DNA of 64,000 bases from Nocardia nova SH22a (GCF_000523235.1 NZ_CP006850.1:248001-312000), one strand, 5' to 3'; shown: positions 46,345 to 54,606, counted from the first letter of the stretch. The notes: generated by a model not told the origin, from the sequence alone. Numbers and translations: made by a program.

Positions 46345-46857
46345 ATGTCCGAACTGACCGAGATCCCCGCCGACAGCGCCGATTTACGCCACGCCTTCGC
46401 ACATTTCCCGAGCGGTGTGGTCGCGGTGTGCGCCGAAAACGACGGCACGCCCACGGGTTTGGTGGTGAGTACGTTCGTCCCCGTCTCGCTCGATCCGCCG
46501 CTGGTGTCGTTCTGCGTGCAGAACAGCTCGACCACCTGGCCGAAGCTGCTGGGCGCACGGCATCTGGGCCTGAGCCTGCTCGGCGCCCACCAGGACGTCG
46601 CGGCCCGGAACATGAGCAGTCGCAACGGCGATCGCTTCCGCGATCTCGAATTGCGGCGCGGGGCGGACGGCGCGATCTTCGTGGACGGCGCCGTGGCGTG
46701 GCTGGAGGGCGCCGTGCACACCCAGGTGGCCGCCGGTGATCATCAGGTCGTCCTGGTGCGCATCACGCGCCTGGCGACCCGCTCCCAGCACGAGCCACTC
46801 GTCTTCCACGGCAGCCGGTTCCGCCGCCTGCACCCGGCGTCAGCCGAGGTCGCGTAG
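46345..46857 (+). CDS. Flavin reductase domain protein (FMN reductase component)
   Basis: A 170-residue split-barrel flavin reductase with FAHFPSGVVAVCAENDGTPTGLVVSTFVPVSLDPPLVSFCVQNSSTTWPKL, the standard fold for supplying FMNH2 or FADH2 to two-component monooxygenases. Last gene of the run of sulfur monooxygenases and probably the shared electron donor for them. Its 3' end overlaps the convergent gene at 46840 by 18 bp. Confidence 0.92.
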   Translation: MSELTEIPADSADLRHAFAHFPSGVVAVCAENDGTPTGLVVSTFVPVSLDPPLVSFCVQNSSTTWPKLLGARHLGLSLLGAHQDVAARNMSSRNGDRFRDLELRRGADGAIFVDGAVAWLEGAVHTQVAAGDHQVVLVRITRLATRSQHEPLVFHGSRFRRLHPASAEVA

Positions 46858-47511
46858 ATCCGAGCCACCCGGCCGCGACGGCCGGAAACACAACCGCCGT
46901 CGCGGTCCCGGATCGGGCGCGGTGTGATCGAGTACCGCCGTGGCGAGCCCGCGCGCCCGGATCCCGGCGCGATCCATGTCCTGACTCAGCGCGTCCAGGT
47001 GAATCAGTGTGTGCTGCAACAACAACGGGCCGATGTCGACGGATTCCGTGCACGCCTCGTAGTAGGCGCGGACGGCGCGCGGATCCTCGGTGAGCGCCGC
47101 GATTCCGCCCAGCCGCACCCGCTGGGTCAGCCCGATCCAGACCCGTTCGTCCTCGGCGGTCTCGGTATCGCGCCAGCCACCGCGATAGTCCAGATCGCGG
47201 ATGATGGCGTCGGCGGGTTTGCCGACGCGCGTCTCACCGACCACCGCCCACAGCGCCAGCAGCCAACTCAGCGCCCGCAGCACGGTTTCGGGCTCCCTGC
47301 GGTGCAGAGCGTGGATCTGCGACCAGGCGTCGTACTGGGTGAGCAGATTGGCCCATTCGAAGACCAGCCGCTCGATCCGGCGCAGCAACGCCTCGGGCAG
47401 ATCCTCGTCGTCGGGCCGCACGATCTCCACGGCGCGCCCGGAAACCGGATCTCGCAGCCCGACCATATCGATCTCGGCTGTCTCGACCCATCTGTACGGT
47501 TCCCCGGCCAC
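46840..47511 (-). CDS. Protein of unknown function
   Basis: 223 residues from GTG 47511 (VAGEPYRWVETAEIDMVGLRDPVSG). It is mostly helical and Arg/Leu/Trp-rich, with LVFEWANLLTQYDAWSQIHALHRREPETVLRALSWLLALWAVVGETRVG as the most conserved-looking part. No motif or membrane helix was recognised. An in-frame TTG at 47547 was rejected because it lies inside the terminator hairpin of the upstream gene. It overlaps the flavin reductase end by 18 bp, convergently. Confidence 0.6.
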   Translation of the reverse strand: MAGEPYRWVETAEIDMVGLRDPVSGRAVEIVRPDDEDLPEALLRRIERLVFEWANLLTQYDAWSQIHALHRREPETVLRALSWLLALWAVVGETRVGKPADAIIRDLDYRGGWRDTETAEDERVWIGLTQRVRLGGIAALTEDPRAVRAYYEACTESVDIGPLLLQHTLIHLDALSQDMDRAGIRARGLATAVLDHTAPDPGPRRRLCFRPSRPGGSDLRDLG

Positions 47512-47546
47512 TCTTCGGATTGAGCCACGAATTCGCCGGTGGTGCA

Positions 47547-47577
47547 AGTGCCGGGGCGTCGCGGTCGCCCCGGCACT
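47547..47577. terminator. Hairpin after the glycine-zipper gene at 47587
   Basis: AGTGCCGGGGCG pairs perfectly over 12 bp with CGCCCCGGCACT around a 7-nt loop, 10 bp beyond the stop codon. Confidence 0.82.
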
Positions 47578-47586
47578 CGCCCCGGA

Positions 47587-48207
47587 TCAGGGCTGGCCGC
47601 TCACAACCGCGGTGAGCGCGTCCATGAACGGCTGCCCGCCCATGGCGTACCCGCCGCCGATCGCGCCGATCACCAACCCGATCGGCCCGGTGACGATGCT
47701 CAGGAAACCGAATCCGAGCACGGTGCCGATGAGGCCGCCGATGACGCCGCCGACCACCATGCCGACGATGTTCTGGTTGATTTCGTTGCTCAGCCGCGTC
47801 ATCGAATCGATCGGCTGCATCTCGCCGATCACCTTGGCGTCGGCCTTCGGTTCGAGCACGATCTTGTGACCGTCCTCGCTGATGTTCTGCGCGACGTGCA
47901 CGGTCTTACCCGAGACCTGGTACGTCAGCGGCACCGTGACGAGGGAGGTGCCGTTGTCGGACTTCAGGTCGACGGCCGTGGCGTCGTGGTTGACCTCGAA
48001 TCGTCCGTGATCGACGACGGTGGTCAGCACCCGCGAAAAGTCGCTGAGCACAGCGTGATAGCCGACTCCGCGATCGATTCCGGATGCGGTGATCTCCTTG
48101 GCGGGGGCCGGCGAGGCGGCCGGGGGACTGGCGTTCACGATTCCCGCGCTGATCCCGACCGCGGCGATTGCCATGATCGAGGTTGCGGCGAACGTGCCGA
48201 ACTTCAT
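47587..48207 (-). CDS. Secreted glycine-zipper protein, distant paralogue
   Basis: 206 residues: signal peptide (FAATSIMAIAAVGISAGIVNA), a beta-rich domain (YHAVLSDFSRVLTTVVDHGRFEV, GTSLVTVPLTYQVSGKTVHVAQNISEDG), then a Gly-zipper pair (GMVVGGVIGGLIGTVLGFG, GPIGLVIGAIGGGYAMGG). Layout and several positions (G-x-YHA near the start, VPL-Y/F-V, IS-E/G at the domain end) match the proteins at 37040 and 37964, so this is probably the same family though the identity is low. ATG 48207 follows GAAGGAATC-like sequence. Confidence 0.72.
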   Translation of the reverse strand: MKFGTFAATSIMAIAAVGISAGIVNASPPAASPAPAKEITASGIDRGVGYHAVLSDFSRVLTTVVDHGRFEVNHDATAVDLKSDNGTSLVTVPLTYQVSGKTVHVAQNISEDGHKIVLEPKADAKVIGEMQPIDSMTRLSNEINQNIVGMVVGGVIGGLIGTVLGFGFLSIVTGPIGLVIGAIGGGYAMGGQPFMDALTAVVSGQP

Positions 48208-48494
48208 TCGAGATTCCTTCTCACGAGACTCCGGCCGAATGGTCCGGACGAGGAGTGACACTAGCGCGTCGAACGCTAATTGCCAGATACGGTAATTCTC
48301 GAACCCGATCCGGGGCATTGTTGCGTAATCGTGATCAAATGAATTTCTGAAAATGAAAGATTTCTATTTTCTCATCGGCGGTGTCGACGTGGAAGGCCGT
48401 ATGGTGTATGCATTTCTCGGTCGTCAAAAACCGCAAGTGTTCTTCGATCATCTCCCGGGTGGTTCGAAGTGTTACCGCTCTGGAGGACGGGTAC

Positions 48495-49181
48495 GTGTCG
48501 CGCCGCCGTGTACAAGCCGGTGTCACCCTCACGGGTTTCGTGATCGCTGCCGCGCTGTCGGCGGCCTGTCTGATCGCGGCCGTGCTGTCGTTCACCGCGA
48601 ACAGGCACGAGTCGGACCAAACCAAAACCGCCGCAGCGGCATCCGCGACGTCGGTCACCACCGCCGCGCCGACCGCGTCCCCGATTGCCGCCGAACCGTC
48701 CGGAGCGGCCACCACCGCACCGGCGGCGCCCGAGGAGCCGCTGATCCTGAACAAGGGCGCCGACGAGAAGCATCCGGGCGAGACCGTCACCGTCGGTGAC
48801 TGCGTCGCCGCCGTGGTGGCCGCACCGGACGGCGGTGCGCCGGTTCGGAAGTCGGCCTGCAACGGCACCGATTCGCGCTACAAGGTGACCGCCAAGGTCG
48901 CCGAGGGCGGGCGCTGCCCGGCCGATGCGGATCGCTCGGTGGGCGAAACCCTGCCCGGCGGCGCCACCGACACCGTCTGCCTCGACTACAACTGGGTGGC
49001 CGGCAATTGCATGAGCGTGGCCGACAGTCCCGAGCCGATCGACTGCGCCGCCACCGCGCCCGGCCGGGTCCGGGTGGTCGAGATCAAATACGGCACAACC
49101 GATGTCAACACCTGCACCAGCGGGGATCGCGGATTCGTCTACAACGAACGACGTTTCGTGGTGTGCGTCGCGCACTTCTGA
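48495..49181 (+). CDS. Membrane-anchored LppU/SCO3897-like protein
   Basis: 228 residues: a short basic N-terminus, one membrane helix (GVTLTGFVIAAALSAACLIAAVLSFTA), an Ala/Thr/Pro-rich linker to about residue 80, and a Cys-rich extracellular domain with VGDCVAAV, KSACNGTDSRYKVTAK, CPADADRSV, VCLDYNWVAGNC and FVVCVAHF. This spacing resembles the actinobacterial LppU/SCO3897 domain. GTG 48495 has GGAGG upstream and is preferred over 48381. Function unknown. Confidence 0.72.
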   Translation: MSRRRVQAGVTLTGFVIAAALSAACLIAAVLSFTANRHESDQTKTAAAASATSVTTAAPTASPIAAEPSGAATTAPAAPEEPLILNKGADEKHPGETVTVGDCVAAVVAAPDGGAPVRKSACNGTDSRYKVTAKVAEGGRCPADADRSVGETLPGGATDTVCLDYNWVAGNCMSVADSPEPIDCAATAPGRVRVVEIKYGTTDVNTCTSGDRGFVYNERRFVVCVAHF

Positions 49182-49185
49182 GCGC

Positions 49186-50034
49186 TCATTCGCCGGGCCC
49201 CGGTAGCAGTTTGGGGAACTGGCGGTTGGCGATTCGCGCCACCATCTCGTAGGGCCAGGCGAACTTGCGGGCGAACCAGTAGCCCACCCGGATATCCGGT
49301 GAGGTGTGCACCAGATACTTGTTGCGCCGCACCCCGTTCAGGATCTGCCCCGCAACCTTCTCCGGCGTCACCGCGTAGCCCTCGAACAGATTCACCATCC
49401 GCCGCACCTTCGGATCCTCGCGATCCACCCCCACGATCCGGACGGTGCCCACCAGGGGTGTCCGGACGGCGCCGGGAACCACCAGGCTCACACCGATGTC
49501 GTGGCGTTCCAGATCGAACCGCAGCACCTCCGAGACTCCGCGCAACCCGAATTTCGCGGCGCTGTAGGCGGCATGCCAGGGCAGCGCGAGCAGTCCCGCG
49601 GCGGACGAGACATTCACCAGATGGCCACCCCGTCCCGCCCGCACCATCGGCGGGACGAAATTCTCGATGATGTGAATCGGGCCCATGAGATTGACGTCGA
49701 CCATCGACTTCCAATCCCGATGCTCGAGGTTCTCCACCGTGCCCCACGTGGCGATCCCGGCGACATTCATGACCACATCGAGGCTGCCGTGCTCCTCGTG
49801 CACCTGTTTCGCCCACGCCGTGACGGCCTCGTAGTCGGAGACATCCAGGGCCTGCGCCGCGAGCACCTCCCCACCGGCGTTCCGGATCCGGTCCACGGTT
49901 CCGGCCAGTCCGTCGGCGTCGATATCGGTCAGGATCAGCCGCATCCCCGCCTCGGCGGCCGCCGTCGCGGTCGCCCGGCCGATTCCACTGGCCGCGCCGG
50001 TGATCAGGCACTTCCGGCCGGTCAGAACTTTCAT
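49186..50034 (-). CDS. Short-chain dehydrogenase/reductase
   Basis: A 282-residue classical SDR: cofactor motif LITGAASGIGRATA at the N-terminus, NVAG, catalytic Ser in NVSSAAGLL and YSAAK (Tyr-x3-Lys). The acidic residue after strand 2 (LTDIDADG) suggests NAD preference. The C-terminal extension of about 70 residues is hydrophobic (VGYWFARKFAWPYEMVARIANRQF) and is common in actinobacterial lipid-related SDRs. The ATG at 50034 has GGGAG upstream. A palindrome lies 21 bp before the start. Confidence 0.92.
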   Translation of the reverse strand: MKVLTGRKCLITGAASGIGRATATAAAEAGMRLILTDIDADGLAGTVDRIRNAGGEVLAAQALDVSDYEAVTAWAKQVHEEHGSLDVVMNVAGIATWGTVENLEHRDWKSMVDVNLMGPIHIIENFVPPMVRAGRGGHLVNVSSAAGLLALPWHAAYSAAKFGLRGVSEVLRFDLERHDIGVSLVVPGAVRTPLVGTVRIVGVDREDPKVRRMVNLFEGYAVTPEKVAGQILNGVRRNKYLVHTSPDIRVGYWFARKFAWPYEMVARIANRQFPKLLPGPGE

Positions 50035-50054
50035 CTCTACTCCCGCAGGTTTAC

Positions 50055-50068
50055 GAACACTAATGTTC
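50055..50068. promoter_or_regulatory. Palindrome GAACA-N4-TGTTC upstream of the SDR gene
   Basis: A perfect inverted repeat with 5-bp arms close to the minus-strand start, plausible as a TetR-type operator. No regulator gene is adjacent. It differs from the LexA box, which needs TCGAAC-N4-GTTCGA. Confidence 0.4.
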
Positions 50069-50294
50069 ACAATAGGGCTGGGGGCTGGATTCGTTAACAG
50101 TGGATCGCCGTCGATTCAGTTTGCCCGCAGGAGGCGTTCGCCGGGGTGGGATGAGACGACCTCGGGCGAGCGGGGATCGGTCACAGCTGTGGATGGAGCG
50201 CCCGCCGAGTGGTACTTTGCGGACGCGACCGGGTGGGGCCGTTTGCTAAGGTCAGCTCGCCAGGTGTACTGCGATCGAACCGAAGGGGGGCGGG

Positions 50295-50810
50295 ATGGTG
50301 GCTCGCCGAGTCCTGATTGTCCTGCTGGCTGCTGTAGTTCCGGTGTTGGCCGCGTGTAATGACGTGGAGGGGAACGGGGTCGCTGGGACCAGCGCGGCTG
50401 CTGCGCCGCTGTGGGATCCGTGCACGCAGATTCCGGATGATGTGCTTCAGCAGGCGGGGGTGGACCCGGCTACGAAGGAGAGCGGGATCGCGGGGGTGCA
50501 TCAGAGTGGGTGGGAGATCTGCAACTGGCGAGGCCGCACCTATCACCTGAACGTTCTGTCAACAGGCCGTGCTCCCGAAGAGATCGAGAACAAGGACGGG
50601 AACGTCGATTTTCGGGATGTCACCATCGCTGGTCGGCAGGGGCGTCAATTCCGCACTGGGGAGGACGGAACATGCGACGTAGTCTTTCCTGCTACTCAGG
50701 GGAGCCTTCAGCTCACGTTGGTGAACTTTCTTTCAGCCGACAATCTTGAAGACCCGTGCCAGGTTCTGGAGCGCGTCGGCGCGCCCGTCGTGCCAGTGCT
50801 ACCGAAGTAG
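50295..50810 (+). CDS. DUF3558 family lipoprotein
   Basis: 171 residues with a lipoprotein signal (VLIVLLAAVVPVLAAC) and a DUF3558 domain: WDPCTQIPDDVLQQAGVDPATKE, WEICNWRGRTYHLNV, GTCDVVFPATQGSLQLTLV and EDPCQVLERV, with cysteines in the expected places. Such lipoproteins are common in Nocardia and often precede type VII secretion substrate genes, as here. GGGGGGC upstream acts as the ribosome-binding site. It is probably the first gene of the four-gene unit ending at 53346. Confidence 0.88.
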   Translation: MVARRVLIVLLAAVVPVLAACNDVEGNGVAGTSAAAAPLWDPCTQIPDDVLQQAGVDPATKESGIAGVHQSGWEICNWRGRTYHLNVLSTGRAPEEIENKDGNVDFRDVTIAGRQGRQFRTGEDGTCDVVFPATQGSLQLTLVNFLSADNLEDPCQVLERVGAPVVPVLPK

Positions 50811-50834
50811 TTCAGTACCGGAGGGGAGAAATGT

Positions 50835-51218
50835 ATGGGCGCCGAGGAAACTTCCAAATGGCAAAATTTTGCGGGTCAAGCGCGGTCTGGCGACCTCTAC
50901 CTGAATGATGAGGCAGCAGCGAGAGAGTGCCTGGCTGCCTGTGACGCGCGACTTCTGGACCTTGAGAACCTCAGGAATACAGTGGCTTTGACCAAGCGCG
51001 TATCCGGGTTCGGCGATTTCGACATGGGTCGTGCGCTTGAAGAGGTCTTCAAGAAACAGGCTGCGGGCGAGCCGAACTCGATCGACGAGGTCATCAAGGA
51101 CAACATCGAGATCGTGAAGAACATGCGTGAGGTCATGGCCCAATCGATCAAGATCCTCACCGGCCAGGACGTGGACAACACCGGGCAGATCAACTCCACC
51201 GATCCGGCAGGTAGGTAG
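50835..51218 (+). CDS. Small helical protein of a type VII secretion module
   Basis: 127 residues, predicted all helical: WQNFAGQARSGDLYLNDEAARECLAACDARLLDLENLRNTV, then KRVSGFGDFDMGRALEEVFKKQAAG, then a long helix to KILTGQDV. No signal peptide. Size and position between a DUF3558 lipoprotein and a WTG protein with EspG downstream suggest it is the small partner of a secreted heterodimer, functionally like a PE or WXG100 protein; this is inference. The ATG follows GAGGGGAG; 4 bp separate it from the next start. Confidence 0.65.
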   Translation: MGAEETSKWQNFAGQARSGDLYLNDEAAARECLAACDARLLDLENLRNTVALTKRVSGFGDFDMGRALEEVFKKQAAGEPNSIDEVIKDNIEIVKNMREVMAQSIKILTGQDVDNTGQINSTDPAGR

Positions 51219-51222
51219 TGGC

Positions 51223-52554
51223 ATGTCTTATCCGATGTATAACATGCCCAATCTCGACCTCACGATGCCGACGGTCAGAAATTGGATCGGGCACAATCTG
51301 ACCAGTTGGATTGCTGGGGAGGGTATCCCGGACCCCACCAGTCCTTATAGCGTGCAGGAAACGTATAACAACGAGCGCGACAGTGTTCGTGGCAAACGCT
51401 CTGGTATCGGTTTCCAAGGGGCTCTCCGGACACCTTCGGTACTCAGTACCGACAATTTCGAACAGCACGATCTCGAGACCTTGCGTACCAAGGTCGACAA
51501 GATCGATATCGCTGCGGTGGGCGATTTGAGCAGCGCCTGGGGCAAGATCGGAACCCAGGAGATCACCTCGCTGACGACCTTCCAGCAGGCCATGACAAAG
51601 GCCACTAGCGAAGGGACCTGGACCGGTGAGGCGAGCAAGGCCGCCTCGCAGGCAGTCGCCGATCACGCGACGCAAGCGACGGCCGCCGCGAAAGCCGCCG
51701 AATTGACCGGCAACAAGCTCGCGGAACTCAACACCGGTTTGGATCCCACGAAAAAGCTGGTACCGCATGTGCCCGAACACCGTACGGGGTGGAATAACTT
51801 CCGGCACCTTATTGCGGGACGCGGCTGGAAAAACGACGATGTGGCTTATCACAATGCATACGCCGAGGCCAAGCGGGTGCTCAGCACCGTCTATGCCCCG
51901 GTTGTGCACGAGAGCGATCAGGGTGTGCCGGTCATCCCGAAGCCGAACGAGAATCAGCCGAAAGGCCCTGGCGATCAGCCCACGCCCGGGCCGGGTCCGG
52001 GGCCGGGGCCGGGGACGGGAAATAAGGTGACCGGTTACCCGGTGGGCGGTGGCGACGACCCCACGAAGAACCAGAATCCGGATCAGAATCCGAACAGTCA
52101 GGACCCGAACTCGCAAACACCGCAATCGAACTCGCCGGAGCAATCGGGCGAGTCGCCGAACGCGGGCGATCAAGGACCGACGACTCCAGCTGCGGCGACC
52201 AATGCCGCCGGATTCGACCCGACTTCGATGGGCGGCGGCGCGGGAACGCCAGGTGGGCTCGGTGGCGGTCTCGGTGGTGGCACCGGATCGGGTGTACCGG
52301 CCGGACACGGCTCGGCGGTGCCCGGCACAGTGGGCATCAACGCCGCCGGTAATGCGGCGCGCGCTGCCGGTGCAGGCAAGGCTGGTACCAGCGGGATGCC
52401 GGGAATGGGCGGTATGGGTCGTGGTGGCAAGGGCGAAAAAGAGGACGAGCGCACCAAGAAGGTTGCGGACTACCTGATCAACCAGGAGAACGGTGACGAA
52501 CTGACCGGTATCCCGTCGCTGCCGAAGACCATTCCCCCGGTCATCGGCGAGTAG
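51223..52554 (+). CDS. Putative type VII secretion substrate with WTG motif and Pro/Gly-rich tail
   Basis: 443 residues. A helical N-terminal domain includes SLTTFQQAMTKATSEGTWTGEASKAAS, in which WTG near residue 133 matches the W-x-G bend of WXG100/PPE-type proteins. From about residue 245 it becomes a low-complexity tail (PGPGPGPGPGTG, NQNPDQNPNSQDPNSQ, GGGLGGGTGSG, GMPGMGGMGRGG), ending in a charged segment with DYLINQENGDE. No Sec signal. An EspG chaperone gene follows directly, which strongly suggests ESX-dependent export. Confidence 0.72.
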   Translation: MSYPMYNMPNLDLTMPTVRNWIGHNLTSWIAGEGIPDPTSPYSVQETYNNERDSVRGKRSGIGFQGALRTPSVLSTDNFEQHDLETLRTKVDKIDIAAVGDLSSAWGKIGTQEITSLTTFQQAMTKATSEGTWTGEASKAASQAVADHATQATAAAKAAELTGNKLAELNTGLDPTKKLVPHVPEHRTGWNNFRHLIAGRGWKNDDVAYHNAYAEAKRVLSTVYAPVVHESDQGVPVIPKPNENQPKGPGDQPTPGPGPGPGPGTGNKVTGYPVGGGDDPTKNQNPDQNPNSQDPNSQTPQSNSPEQSGESPNAGDQGPTTPAAATNAAGFDPTSMGGGAGTPGGLGGGLGGGTGSGVPAGHGSAVPGTVGINAAGNAARAAGAGKAGTSGMPGMGGMGRGGKGEKEDERTKKVADYLINQENGDELTGIPSLPKTIPPVIGE

Positions 52555-52569
52555 CGGGCGGACGAACGG

Positions 52570-53346
52570 ATGATGGAAGGCAAGCGGTGGCGGTTCGATG
52601 CCGCGCAGTTCCGCGTGCTCTGGGATTGCACCGGGCGCGATGTACTGCCGTATCCACTGGCACACCGGTTCGTCGACGAGGAGACCCTGTCCGACGTAGC
52701 GCGGACGCGGAAGCGGATCGCCGAAACCCTGCTGCCGCAGCTGGACTCGGACCTCGAACGGGCGATCGAGGTGTTGTTCGACCCCGAAGTCCGTATCGAG
52801 GTCGCCGGTTTCCGGGGGGCGCGCCGGGAGCACAAGATCCGCATCCACGCGGCCGCGAACGATCGCAAAGGTGTGCTCGCGGTGCAGGAACCCGGTCCGG
52901 AGGACACCGTGGGTGGGACGGTTCACCTCTCGTATCTCGGGACGGATGCGCTGGCTGCGGCAGTGATCGCGGAGCTTCCGAAATGTGCTGCGGGACAGGG
53001 CAAGCCGATGCGGATTCCGATCGAGGATCTCGACGCCCCGATCCCGCACGTCCGCGATCCCTGGAAGGTGGACCCGAAGGAGCAGCTGTCCCGCTTCCTC
53101 AGTCGGCCGACCAGCGCGACCTTCCATATCGCCGCGTACCCGTGGGGAAGTCCGGACAACCGGCATACCAAGGGTCGCAAGGATTTCCAGATCATCGATT
53201 TCATCGATGACGGCAGGTACGCGAGTTTCGGTGACCGGGTCATCCAGGTCAAGCCGACCGATTCGACCAAGATGACCGCGCAGGTGCGGGACATGATCAC
53301 CCGCACCATCGCCGAGGTGCGCAACGGAGATCACCCCAAGCCCTGA
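52570..53346 (+). CDS. EspG-family type VII secretion chaperone
   Basis: 258 residues of the EspG family, cytosolic chaperones that bind PE-PPE-like substrates and keep them soluble for the ESX secretion machine. Recognised by the pattern WRFDAAQFRVLWDCTGRDVLPYPLAHRF at the start, REHKIRIHAAANDRKGVLAVQEPG in the middle sheet and the C-terminal IDFIDDGRYASFGDRVIQVKPTD. It is 15 bp after its presumed substrate. No eccC, eccB or eccD is in the window, so it must depend on a machine encoded elsewhere. Confidence 0.85.
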   Translation: MMEGKRWRFDAAQFRVLWDCTGRDVLPYPLAHRFVDEETLSDVARTRKRIAETLLPQLDSDLERAIEVLFDPEVRIEVAGFRGARREHKIRIHAAANDRKGVLAVQEPGPEDTVGGTVHLSYLGTDALAAAVIAELPKCAAGQGKPMRIPIEDLDAPIPHVRDPWKVDPKEQLSRFLSRPTSATFHIAAYPWGSPDNRHTKGRKDFQIIDFIDDGRYASFGDRVIQVKPTDSTKMTAQVRDMITRTIAEVRNGDHPKP

Positions 53347-53375
53347 GTGCGGGACGGCTGCTCGATACGGATCGT

Positions 53376-53561
53376 TCACTCGTTCAACCACGCTTCGATC
53401 CGGTCGAGCGATGGCGCGGAGTGAACGCGCGTTCCGTCCTCGCCATCGATCAGCAGCCAGGTTTCAGGCTGCCGCGTGTGATCGCGAATGAGCCGGTAGC
53501 CCGCGCAGTCGGCGCGATCGGCCAGGCGGCGTAGTTGATTCTCCGTCGCTTCCCTTGTCAT
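53376..53561 (-). CDS. Small protein, unknown (61 residues)
   Basis: A short charged protein, MTREATENQLRRLADRADC then GYRLIRDHTRQPETWLLIDG and RVHSAPSLDRIEAWLNE, with an AAAGG site upstream. The fold looks alpha-beta and soluble. Similar small ORFs accompany Nocardia T7SS and regulator loci, but no family name can be given. Converges with EspG. Confidence 0.6.
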   Translation of the reverse strand: MTREATENQLRRLADRADCAGYRLIRDHTRQPETWLLIDGEDGTRVHSAPSLDRIEAWLNE

Positions 53562-53636
53562 GCAACGCCTTTCGATCCGATGTGCTGAGGCGATCTCAAC
53601 TGGGGTGGGAGTGCGGTCATCGTGCGGCCTTCTGCG

Positions 53637-53888
53637 CTAGCCGCAATGTCTCGACTGCGGCCGGTCCGAGGTGAGACCGGCCCAGTAGTCGTGCCGGATC
53701 GCATCCCACAGCGGCGACAACTCGGGCATCCGGTCGCGCATCTCGGCCAGATCCGGCGCGATCGCCTCGGGTTCGGTGAAAAGCGCGGCAGCAGAGGGTA
53801 TCTCGTGTACCGCGAGAATTCGGATCTGGTCCGGATTCCGTCGCCAAATGGCCTGCCAGCCCGCCGCTTCGGTGAGGTGGATACTCAC
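53637..53888 (-). CDS. Small protein linked to Scr1-type locus
   Basis: 83 residues: SIHLTEAAGWQAIWRRNPDQIRILAVHEIPSAAALFTEPEAIAPDLAEMRDRMPELSPLWDAIRHDYWAGL. GTG 53888 overlaps the stop of the upstream gene (GTGA), so it is translated with it. No motif was recognised. Position suggests a part in the accessory locus of the divergent DUF5753 regulator. Confidence 0.6.
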   Translation of the reverse strand: MSIHLTEAAGWQAIWRRNPDQIRILAVHEIPSAAALFTEPEAIAPDLAEMRDRMPELSPLWDAIRHDYWAGLTSDRPQSRHCG

Positions 53889-54307
53889 GGTGCGTGCGGT
53901 GACGGTGTTCGGGCCTGTGGCGTTCGCGTGCCCGGCTCGCGGTCCGGCAGAGCGAGATTAGCGAGCCGTTCGAGTACTTCACGCAGCGTCTGCGGCGCGG
54001 GCGTGACATCCGGGTGGGATTGTTCATCGAGCACCGGGAACGGCAGATCGCGCTCGGCCGCCCGTTGCCTGGGCGGTATCGACTGCGGCGCAATCCTTCC
54101 CGCATGCACAAGCGTCTGATAGGCCGCCGCCTTCCAGGCGCATCCTTGAACGCGGCAGTTCCGATGCTGCCGCATTTGTTCGTGCGCCAGTTCGATTTCG
54201 GCATATCCGCAGACGAGCGGCGGTGCTACGATCGGAATATCGCTGTGTGGGGATGTTCTCGTATTCCAAAATTCTGTATCCGGTTCTGTCACTTCCAGAT
54301 TCGTCAT
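53885..54307 (-). CDS. Protein with CxxxxC motif, upstream partner of 53637
   Basis: 140 residues. The N-terminal half has AEIELAHEQMRQHRNCRVQGCAWKAAAYQTLVHAGRIAPQ, with two cysteines in C-x4-C and a nearby His, possibly a metal site; the C-terminal third is Pro-rich. Small proteins of this appearance lie beside helix-turn-helix genes of the DUF5753 type in actinomycetes. ATG 54307 has AAGG upstream and faces the regulator gene across 299 bp. Confidence 0.6.
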   Translation of the reverse strand: MTNLEVTEPDTEFWNTRTSPHSDIPIVAPPLVCGYAEIELAHEQMRQHRNCRVQGCAWKAAAYQTLVHAGRIAPQSIPPRQRAAERDLPFPVLDEQSHPDVTPAPQTLREVLERLANLALPDREPGTRTPQARTPSPHAP

Positions 54308-54539
54308 CGTTTCGAACCTTCGCTGTGTGGTCGACCCGATGACCGGGGCTGCTGAGAGCCACCAACCGTTTCGCGCCCGTGCGATTCGATGGTGTCCCGG
54401 AAGTCCGCCGCATGCTGTGCCGAGAAATATTGTGCGGCTGAATGTTCCGAGCCTTCCCGGTCATCGGGGTGCACCAAGTACACACCAACAAACCGCTGAT
54501 GGACCAGCGAAACGGGGCAGGTTCCGGCAGATCGCCGGA

Positions 54540-54584
54540 GGTCCAGTATCGGGCGGTCCAGCAGATAGGGGTCCGTACTGGACC
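54540..54584. promoter_or_regulatory. Inverted repeat GGTCCAGTA...TACTGGACC before the regulator gene
   Basis: Arms at 54540-54548 and 54576-54584 are perfect 9-bp complements. An extra GGTCCAG lies at 54555-54561, and GGTCC-N5-GGACC at 54570-54584 is a compact palindrome. Three related half-sites 23 bp before the start suggest an operator for the Scr1-type regulator. Confidence 0.6.
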
Positions 54585-54606
54585 ACACCCGACAGGGAGG
54601 CTAGTC

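Noticed and set aside
50055..50068. Second LexA box upstream of the SDR gene
   Set aside because: GAACA-N4-TGTTC lacks the TCGAAC/GTTCGA arms required for actinobacterial LexA.
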